Position numbers and translations under genes: made by a program. The notes beneath the pieces were generated by a model. The model was not told the DNA's origin, made no database searches, and saw nothing but the letters and a program-made list of their open reading frames with translations. A stretch of 64,000 nucleotides of DNA from Lachnospiraceae bacterium (lineage in GTDB: Bacteria; Bacillota; Clostridia; Lachnospirales; Lachnospiraceae): contig JAFUAE010000001.1 of the NCBI GenBank assembly GCA_017460845.1, positions 1 through 64,000 of the forward strand. The letters run 5' to 3'. Positions 58,701 through 64,000 of this stretch are shown here, piece by piece. How positions within the stretch are numbered: the stretch's first letter is position 1; each line of letters opens with the position of its first letter.

Positions 58701-59199
58701 CCTCACCGGTCTTTGGAAGATGGTCGAGCACGGAATCTTTTTCAGCGGCAGCTTCTTCCGGGTCCTCTGCTGCCTCGGAGCTTTCCTCGGTTTCTGCAGC
58801 CTCAGAGCTTTCCGCATCATCTGCGGTTTCGGCATTCTCCGGGTCCTCAGCTTCTTCTGAGCTTTCCCTTTCATCTGCGGCTTCGGTTTTCTCTACATCT
58901 TCCGGGTCTTCTGACCTGTCCCCGGCAGACTTATCAAAGGTTCCGGTCTTCTTTGAAGTCTCTGCGGCTGCCTCTGCATTTTCAGTTTCGTCATTTTCCG
59001 CAATGTCTGCAGCCTCCGAAGCTTCCGTACTTTCCGCTTCTGATTCGGAAGCGGTCCGGCCGGCCTTTGTCTCAGTCGTAAATCTGCCGACGGGCTTCTT
59101 CCCCTTTGCGGCATAGGCGGTATAGCTGCAGCCCGCCAGGCTGAGCGCAAGGCACGCCGCCAGAACAATTGTCAGAATTCTTTGAAATGCTTTTCTCAT
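55789..59199 (-). CDS. Lipoprotein M16C metalloprotease (presequence protease-like)
   Basis: The 1136-residue protein has a lipoprotein signal peptide (LTIVLAACLALSLAGCS; LAGC lipobox), an acidic linker of about 120 residues of Ala, Glu, Asp and Ser, and an M16C peptidase. The inverted zinc motif is HVFEHITLSGSGKYP near residue 225 and the third ligand lies in VFNEMEAANS. It has the four-domain layout (about 950 residues) of PreP-like enzymes that degrade short unfolded peptides. Here it sits outside the cell on the membrane, which is unusual for PreP but known for some Firmicutes homologues. Single-gene unit. Confidence 0.88.
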   Translation of the reverse strand: MRKAFQRILTIVLAACLALSLAGCSYTAYAAKGKKPVGRFTTETKAGRTASESEAESTEASEAADIAENDETENAEAAAETSKKTGTFDKSAGDRSEDPEDVEKTEAADERESSEEAEDPENAETADDAESSEAAETEESSEAAEDPEEAAAEKDSVLDHLPKTGEEIHGFEVTDITDFPQKNAKIVSMDHIKSGAQLIYIACDDPDKAFTITYRTSAENDKGIPHVFEHITLSGSGKYPSATLWDEIESATYNTFLNASTWQHMTNYLMSSLSEDQLLAIMDFYMSGLTDPLALRDEHPLKQEAYRFELNSPEEEISVTGAVFNEMEAANSNLDSFAYEAASKLLYPSSIMSFNSGGYRDDIITISLEELKSFYQKHYHPSNMLIAMYGDMDYTRFLEALDRDYLSHYEKREIEIRDEKYVPWTGYREAVIPYPVTEDSSAENGSVVRYSISMGDMNVYDRQLMQVIAVLLSSEDSLLKQKMEKEFPESSFGTEFDFELQNPAFTFTLQDAPAGESEHFRATITEALDEIIENGLNKANVEAIVNQQKLSTILSAEEPGGINVCQQFGLCWTLTGDRLAFLDSYKAIDRLQEEADEGTLDKLLETRLVEPEQSVLAEIDPEPGLQEQLDEAFAAKLADMKEAMSDVQIAELVGKTKEFNTWSELSSAHSLLDMVKAVNVGELSEETAEAKVNDEDSDGIRCITSVIPDAPYVSSEILLEAGTLDYDEIHDFVFLGELLGSLPTEKYTADELDAELNRCLYKWSIGPSLIYDAKTGDPHPYLSVDSMELTENIKESRALLDEVLHHTDFSDADRIRYLASDAVTGYVSENTQDPATIAYFSVHAAANPSQRYAYHAMQFDYLAYLKEVARMNDSEIKALAGRLQDVLHKLLNKNGAIYTAVGSEESIRADRKEAESWIAALDDSELEMADYSEELDKLELPKRIAISVPGSVNYNGIAALHEDTGLKDSGSDAVVFSVLRNQLLYPAFRYNIGAYGYLQRVGQFATIMLTYRDPDVQPSFDFFDSLPEQISALELTQEEINDSILNIYSDYAYPESPLSLAQAEISYVLQNKPETYAEELVKKMKEAKEVTPEDVTAVSGKIQKLLESGSRVTAGNSAVIKKNQELYDLVIEDLTK

Positions 59200-59344
59200 G
59201 AGATGCCTCCAAATGAATTAAACTTGTGCAGGTTCTTTATTTCTTATAGAAGATAAAATGTGATACGGATGTAATTTAAATGAGCAGCGCGTTACTATGA
59301 ACGCTGCAGAAAGGTTATCTGAAATGTCAGCCGGAGTCAGAAGG

Positions 59345-60190
59345 TCAGCCTCCGATTCCGTTGCCGCGGATGCCGGTCAGATCCTTGATGACTTCTCCCG
59401 CCAGGATCAGCCCGGCAGCAGAGGGAACAAAGGAAATGCTGGCGGGCGCCCGCTTCCTGCGCGGTGCAGTTCCCGCATTGCTCTGAAACGAGCTTTCGGC
59501 CCCCGTTTTCTGAAGCGCATCTGTGCCTCCCGGGCTTTGAAGTACGTTTTCGGACCCCGGTCCGGCCCCGGCGCCCTGATCTTCGGCAGGCTCGGGAAGC
59601 GGCGTGATCGGCATTTCTCTGGAATACACCACCTTCAGCCGCGGAATGCCTCTTTTCTTCAGTTCCGTCCGCATGACCTTTGCCAGCGGGCAGACGGAGG
59701 TTCTGTAAATGTCACTGACCTCCAGGGCTGTGGGATCCAGCTTGTTGCCGGTGCCCATGGAACTGATGACAGGCGTGCCGGCTTCATAAGCCTGCATGAC
59801 GATAGAAATCTTGCCGGAGACGGTATCGATCGCGTCGATGATGTAGTCATATTCCCGAAAATCAAACTGGTCCGCAGTCTCCGGGAGGTAGAAGGTCTGA
59901 AAGGTACGGACCTTTGTGTCAGGGCAGATCTGTGCGATGCGCTCCCTCATGACCTCGACCTTTGGGCGGCCGATGGTTTCCCGGGTGGCGATGATCTGCC
60001 TGTTCAGGTTGGAAACGGCGACCGTGTCGTTATCGATCAGGTCGATGGCACCGATTCCGGCACGGACCAGTGCCTCAACGGCAAAACCGCCGACCCCGCC
60101 GATCCCGAATACCGCGACATGAGAGGCGGCGAGCTTTTGCATGGCCTCTGCGCCAAGTAATCTTTCAGTTCTTGAAAATTGTTCGTTCAT
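59345..60190 (-). CDS. tcdA: tRNA threonylcarbamoyladenosine dehydratase (ThiF/E1-like)
   Basis: The 281-residue protein has the adenylating fold: HVAVFGIGGVGGFAVEALVRAG nucleotide loop, SNLNRQIIATRETIGRPK, YDYIIDAIDTVSGK and SSMGTGNKLDPTALEV, all TcdA hallmarks. It converts t6A in tRNA to the cyclic form using ATP. A Gly/Ala/Ser-rich insert of about 40 residues near 208-245 is not part of the standard protein. It lies 72 bases after LarE, with a tandem repeat between them. Confidence 0.92.
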   Translation of the reverse strand: MNEQFSRTERLLGAEAMQKLAASHVAVFGIGGVGGFAVEALVRAGIGAIDLIDNDTVAVSNLNRQIIATRETIGRPKVEVMRERIAQICPDTKVRTFQTFYLPETADQFDFREYDYIIDAIDTVSGKISIVMQAYEAGTPVISSMGTGNKLDPTALEVSDIYRTSVCPLAKVMRTELKKRGIPRLKVVYSREMPITPLPEPAEDQGAGAGPGSENVLQSPGGTDALQKTGAESSFQSNAGTAPRRKRAPASISFVPSAAGLILAGEVIKDLTGIRGNGIGG

Positions 60191-60298
60191 TTCGGCTTCA
60201 TTTCCCCGGGCTTCGGAATTTTGTTTATCCCGGCTTCAGTTCTCCGGGCTTCAGAATTTCATTTATTCCAGCTTCATTTCTTCAGGCTTCAGAGTTTC
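60185..60298 (-). repeat. Three 38-base tandem repeats joining larE end to tcdA start
   Basis: The units 60298-60261, 60260-60223 and 60222-60185 (minus strand) share AATTCTGAAGCCCGGAGAA-like sequence. The first codes the end of LarE, and the third carries the start codon of tcdA. Since 38 is not a multiple of three, each unit is read in a different frame. Recent duplication by slippage is likely. Confidence 0.85.
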
Positions 60299-61093
60299 GT
60301 TCATGCTGCCGACGCGGTATCCCATAAGATCAAGCGTCACGTAGCTGAATCCGAGCTCTTTCAGCCGGCTGTATACATTCCGGCGCAGTTCCTGGTCCAG
60401 GAGCCGCTCAAGATCTTCCGGCAGAGTCTCGATCCTTGCCAGCTTTCCGTGAATACGGACACGCACCTGTACGAAGCCGAGCTCATGAAGCAGTGCTTCC
60501 GCCTGATCCACCATGGTCAGCTTCTCTTCAGTAATGGTCTCGCCGTAAACGAAACGGGAGGCAAGGCAGGCCGCTGAGGGCTTGCTCCAGGTCGGCAGGC
60601 CGAGCTCCTTTGAAAGCGTACGGATCTCTGATTTGCTTAAGTCTGCCTCGTGGAGCGGACTTTTTACGCCGAGCTCGCGGATCGCCAGCATTCCCGGACG
60701 GTAATCCCCGTCGTCATCTGTGTTGGAGCCTTCCGCAAGCACTTCAATACCGCGGGCGCGAACCGCTGCCCAAAGGGTCTCAAAAATCAGGTGCTTGCAG
60801 CGGTAGCATCTGTCGGGAGGATTGTCCCGGAAGCCCGGAATGGAAAGCTCTTCCGTCCGGCAGATGATCTGTTCAATACCCTGTTCCCGGCAGAAATCCT
60901 CCGCCTCCTGCATTTCCCTGTGAGGAAAAGAGGAGGACTGCGCAGTGACTGCGATTGCCCGGCTTCCGAGCGCGGTCTGGGCGGCCTTTAGCAGGAAGGT
61001 CGAGTCCACGCCGCCGGAAAAGGCTACGGCCACGCTTTTGTATCCGCTCAGAATATCCAAAAGAGTCTGGTATTTTTGATGAAGAATATCCAT
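60263..61093 (-). CDS. larE: LarE-family ATP-dependent sacrificial sulfur transferase
   Basis: The 276-residue protein has the PP-loop AFSGGVDSTFLL and the family motifs DRCYRCKHLIFE and CLASRFVYGE, with the Cys that may serve as the sacrificial sulfur donor. LarE builds the nickel-pincer nucleotide of lactate racemase from a pyridinium precursor, but larA, larB and larC are not in the window. The ATG at 61093 has AGGAGCGG upstream. Its last codons come from a tandem repeat unit, so the natural C-terminus is probably variable. Confidence 0.88.
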   Translation of the reverse strand: MDILHQKYQTLLDILSGYKSVAVAFSGGVDSTFLLKAAQTALGSRAIAVTAQSSSFPHREMQEAEDFCREQGIEQIICRTEELSIPGFRDNPPDRCYRCKHLIFETLWAAVRARGIEVLAEGSNTDDDGDYRPGMLAIRELGVKSPLHEADLSKSEIRTLSKELGLPTWSKPSAACLASRFVYGETITEEKLTMVDQAEALLHELGFVQVRVRIHGKLARIETLPEDLERLLDQELRRNVYSRLKELGFSYVTLDLMGYRVGSMNETLKPEEMKLE

Positions 61094-61214
61094 AAATTTC
61101 CGCTCCTGTAAAGATTTTAATACATTCGTCTTCCGTTCCGCAAGCCCTGCGAAGCGGTTGGATCTGTGCTGAATCTGTAATCTGTTGAATCTGCCTCGTA
61201 TTATAGTGGCATAG

Positions 61215-61634
61215 CCTATAAATATGCTCACCGCAGGATATTTATCGGCATCATTTTCGCAGATCCTTGAAAAAGTTTCATAAAACATATTTTTTATAGG
61301 TACGCCGATTCTCCTCTAACCTATAAAATCCCGGAAATCCTGATCATTATAACCAGAAACAGGGCCTTGCAGCAGTTTCTCTGCCTGGGAATTTCCTATA
61401 AGGTGTATGAATTATGAATGTTTATAGGCTACGAAGGAAAAATGTTGGTGATAATTTTTGAGCAGTTCAGGTTTTATAACCAGAGTCCATTTTTTGATGG
61501 CGATAAAATCTCATAACCGCTGGTTTTATAGGCGAATTCCTCATACTTGACCATGACACGCATTCCCTGCCTGAAACGATCATAAGAAGGGAAGGGGCCG
61601 ACTTGAAAGCCTACTATATCTATGGTATTATAGG
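61215..61634. promoter_or_regulatory. Seven TTATAGG/CCTATAA sites upstream of the Rrf2 gene
   Basis: CCTATAA occurs at 61215, 61320 and 61395; TTATAGG at 61294, 61422, 61526 and 61628. Two of these form a perfect 10-base inverted repeat (TTTTATAGGT 61292-61301, ACCTATAAAA 61319-61328); another pair are 27 bases apart. The rest of 61094-61795 has no gene. Inferred operators for the Rrf2 regulator or another factor; not proven. Confidence 0.55.
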
Positions 61635-61795
61635 ATAATGAAAATGACAAGATAAAAAGATTGTGTCAAATACAAAGATTTTAGTATCAAAGAGAATGAA
61701 TTGCGTTTCAAAGGCCATGATCCCATGATGAGCTTATTCAACAATGAGGCGCTTGGACGTAACATCATATAATATATAAAGAAGGGAGTCGGGAT

Positions 61796-62215
61796 ATGAA
61801 AATATCAACAAAAGGCCGGTATGCACTGCGCCTGCTCCTTGATCTGGCGGAGCATAAGGATAAGGGATTTATCGCGCTGAAGGATATCGCCGAAAGACAG
61901 GGCATTTCCAAAAAGTATCTGGAGCAGATCATACCCCTGTTTAACAGTGCGGATGTTCTGAAGACGAACCGCGGATATCAGGGCGGTTATATGCTGGCGA
62001 AGAGCCCTGATCAGTACAGCGTGGGGGAAATCCTCCGGATGACGGAGGGCAGCCTGGCGCCGATTCCCTGCGTTGCGGAGAATCCGGCAGGCTGCAGCCG
62101 GCGGGCGGACTGTTTGACACTGCCGATGTGGCAGGGACTGGACCGCGTAATAAGCGAGTATCTGGACAATATCTCCCTGCAGGATCTTCTGGACCAGAAG
62201 GCCGGCAGATTATAG
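61796..62215 (+). CDS. Rrf2-family transcriptional regulator
   Basis: The 139-residue protein has the Rrf2 winged helix (MKISTKGRYALRLLLDLAEH, LKDIAERQGISKKYLEQIIPLF, VLKTNRGYQGGYMLAKSPD) and three cysteines, CVAENPAGCSRRADC (C-x7-C-x5-C), matching the iron-sulfur ligands of IscR-type members. It probably senses iron-sulfur or redox state and may repress its own gene. GGGAG lies before the start. The unusually long upstream region holds seven copies of TTATAGG. No isc or suf genes follow here. Confidence 0.92.
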   Translation: MKISTKGRYALRLLLDLAEHKDKGFIALKDIAERQGISKKYLEQIIPLFNSADVLKTNRGYQGGYMLAKSPDQYSVGEILRMTEGSLAPIPCVAENPAGCSRRADCLTLPMWQGLDRVISEYLDNISLQDLLDQKAGRL

Positions 62216-62302
62216 ACAGATCGGCGGCCGGACAGATACGGCAGCGAACCTGCGGACAAGCGGACAAACAGACAAACAGACAAATAGAAAACAAACAAAC
62301 AG

Positions 62303-62349
62303 AAGGGCTTCGGGTCAGCGGTGCAGCGCACCGGCCATCCGAAGCCCTT
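62303..62349. terminator. Hairpin between the Rrf2 and tannase-like genes
   Basis: AAGGGCTTCGG (62303-62313) pairs with CCGAAGCCCTT (62339-62349), with an inner GGTG/CACC stem. T-rich sequence follows only on the minus strand, so it best fits the end of the leftward esterase gene. The 62225-62300 stretch holds an ACAAACAG-like simple repeat. Confidence 0.6.
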
Positions 62350-62394
62350 AATGCTGGTATAAAGAGTAATCCTGCTGCGGAAACGCCGCCCGGG

Positions 62395-64000
62395 TTATTT
62401 CAGGCAGGCATTGACCCATTCGATAAAGTTCGCATCTGAGCTGCCGGTTCTCTCGGCTTTTACATGTCCCCTGCCCCAGACGGTCTCAAAATCCACGTCC
62501 TCTGTTCCCTCGTATGCTTCAAGGGCGAGCGCCAGATTAACTTCCGTGCTGAGCGCGGTGTCGCCCTGGTTGATACCGGTGCGGATCCTCCAGTATTTTG
62601 CAACATCCGCATTGCCATAACCCGCTTCGCCGTGCAGCAGATAATACAGAGGCGAATACATCTGCAATCTGTATTCCGCCGTATTCCCGAGGACATCCGT
62701 TTTTTCCAGATCTGCCGCATAGGCTTTGTTCCACTCCTGCAGTTCTGCGTCATTGCTGACTGCAGCGAGCTCGCTGAGAATGCCGGCGAGCGTGCTGTCA
62801 AAGTGTGCGCCGCTTCCGTCTCCGTAACCGAATAGTGTGTTTTCGCCCTGTCCGCCGTCAAACTGGTCAAAGGCCCCGAGACTCTTGGAAGCATTTTTGA
62901 AGCTCTTTACAAAGTCCTGGACAGATGTAATGCTGACGGTATTGGATGCCGCATCATAGCTGACCCATTCACCCTCCGCATTCAGGGCGTCAATATAGTC
63001 CTGCGGCGTATCAAAGACGCCGGAAATGCTCATGCCGGAGGAGGAACCGCTTCGTCCGATGCCGTCCGCCGCAAACTGCGCAGCCTCTTCTGCATTTGCA
63101 GCGTCTCCGCTATTGGTCATGCCTTCCGGGCGGCCATTGCCACCGGCATTACCCATGCCTTCCGGACGTCCTGCACCACCGGCCTTGCCCATGCCTTCCG
63201 GACGTCCCATACCGCCGAAGCCGCCCCGGCCTCCCGGGCCCATGTCTCCGAAACCGCCTTCACCGGAGGATGCAGCGGAGGTATCGTAGGGAAATTCCGT
63301 ATCTGCGAGGAAGTGTTCAAGGGAGGTCTCAATTACGTTTTTAATGTAATCATAATATGTACCGGCCTGATAAATGCCGCTGTCGGATGCCTCCAGAGTC
63401 AGAACCGTTCCATCCGGAGCTTTGATACCGGCCTGATTGATATAAGCGGCATAGGATTCTGCGAGCGCATCGGAAATCTTCTGTTCGGTATCGGACAGTC
63501 CGGAACGCGTCTCGCCCAGATTCCACTCATATGCAGCATCTCCGGTATCAAGGCTCGTGATCGGGCACCAGCACATGGAGCCTGCAACAGCGTCACTGTA
63601 TCCGGAAACAGCGCCGATCGCTTCAAGATAGGGGTCATACAGCGAACTGTTTCCGGTTGCGCCGAGAAGAGCGCTCTGGGCTCCGCCGCCGCTCATTCCG
63701 AAGGAAAAGATGCTGTCGGCATTTCCCGGGAGCTCTTCATTATAGCGGTAATAGCGGATCGCCGCCTTCAGGTCCGTGACGCCTGCGGGGGCACCCTGAT
63801 CGCGGCCCCGGCATCCGGCATAGAGGTAAATGAAACCGGCGTCCGTGTATGATGAAGTGCTTTCCTGATAGCCATCCGGGGGATTCATGGCCGAATAGCC
63901 GGGCGTCTCGACAGGCAGGACGACCGGAGCGGTTTCTGCGGTATATCCGCTGACGGTGCCGTCTGAACTGACGGTACAGGTAAAGGTACCGTCGCCGTTG
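62395..64000 (-). CDS. Tannase-like alpha/beta hydrolase, 5' end beyond the window
   Basis: The open frame continues past the ATG at 63888 to the window edge, so the gene is truncated on the right and the N-terminus is missing. The visible part has GFIYLYAGCRGRDQGAPAGV and the nucleophile elbow FSFGMSGGGAQSALLG, then VAGSMCWCPITSLDTGDAAYEW, typical of subtype B tannases and related esterases. A Gly-rich insert of about 70 residues with repeated GRPEGMG.AGG is unusual. It would hydrolyse gallate or similar esters, probably outside the cell. Confidence 0.82.
   Translation of the reverse strand, partial: NGDGTFTCTVSSDGTVSGYTAETAPVVLPVETPGYSAMNPPDGYQESTSSYTDAGFIYLYAGCRGRDQGAPAGVTDLKAAIRYYRYNEELPGNADSIFSFGMSGGGAQSALLGATGNSSLYDPYLEAIGAVSGYSDAVAGSMCWCPITSLDTGDAAYEWNLGETRSGLSDTEQKISDALAESYAAYINQAGIKAPDGTVLTLEASDSGIYQAGTYYDYIKNVIETSLEHFLADTEFPYDTSAASSGEGGFGDMGPGGRGGFGGMGRPEGMGKAGGAGRPEGMGNAGGNGRPEGMTNSGDAANAEEAAQFAADGIGRSGSSSGMSISGVFDTPQDYIDALNAEGEWVSYDAASNTVSITSVQDFVKSFKNASKSLGAFDQFDGGQGENTLFGYGDGSGAHFDSTLAGILSELAAVSNDAELQEWNKAYAADLEKTDVLGNTAEYRLQMYSPLYYLLHGEAGYGNADVAKYWRIRTGINQGDTALSTEVNLALALEAYEGTEDVDFETVWGRGHVKAERTGSSDANFIEWVNACLK

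Noticed and set aside
1..64000. rRNA, tRNA or CRISPR loci
   Set aside because: No stretch matched conserved rRNA or tRNA sequences, and no regularly spaced identical repeats with variable spacers were found by reading; a covariance search would be needed to exclude a divergent tRNA.

Overview
The window reads as chromosomal DNA of an anaerobic Bacillota, most likely Lachnospiraceae or a close clostridial relative. Evidence: strong AGGAGG-type ribosome binding sites, tightly overlapping operons, protein families typical of clostridia (DUF4869, DUF4186, LarE, SstT, AGCS transporters, a SpoVK-like AAA+ ATPase, a B-type tannase-like esterase) and a TPP-riboswitch-controlled thiamine salvage operon. 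No rRNA, tRNA or CRISPR array was seen. The species cannot be named from the sequence alone.

Layout. 1-0.55 kb: end of an IS200/IS605 element. 0.6-2.5 kb: HipBA toxin-antitoxin pair with four palindromic operators. 2.5-5.4 kb: secreted PepSY protein, LexA-like repressor, SpoIIE-type phosphatase remnant, DUF1269 protein. 5.4-9.4 kb: a leftward overlapping operon (DUF4869, membrane protein, radical SAM/SPASM enzyme, membrane protein with a nine-cysteine Ala/Ser tail). 9.4-16.6 kb: housekeeping and uncharacterised genes, PAP2 phosphatase, and a HIRAN plus AAA+ pair. 16.8-35.2 kb: a visibly AT-richer accessory region with CFI-box and acidic-tail proteins, a giant kinase/STAND ATPase with its partner, macrodomain, GIY-YIG and HNH proteins, decayed gene copies, and a PLD-helicase/Nudix/zinc-ribbon nuclease cassette. 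35.3-38.4 kb: IS21-family element inside a destroyed ADP-ribosylglycohydrolase gene. 38.4-43 kb: small hydrolases and the thiamine operon. 43-51.4 kb: PrsW-like protease, small redox genes, a fused peptidase, aldo/keto reductase with a two-uORF leader, SstT. 51.4-64 kb: AGCS transporter, ketopantoate reductase, lipoproteins including an M16 protease, TcdA, LarE, an Rrf2 regulator behind an operator-like array, and a truncated tannase-like esterase.

How genes work together. thiE-thiW-thiM-HAD (and probably a downstream thiamine-binding protein) form a salvage unit under a TPP riboswitch. The radical SAM enzyme and cysteine-tail protein overlap by one base and look like an enzyme/substrate pair. 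The kinase-STAND gene and its partner share one promoter and look like a sensing or immune module. The helicase-Nudix-nuclease genes resemble a phage-defence cassette. These three accessory modules are the best candidates for undescribed biology here.
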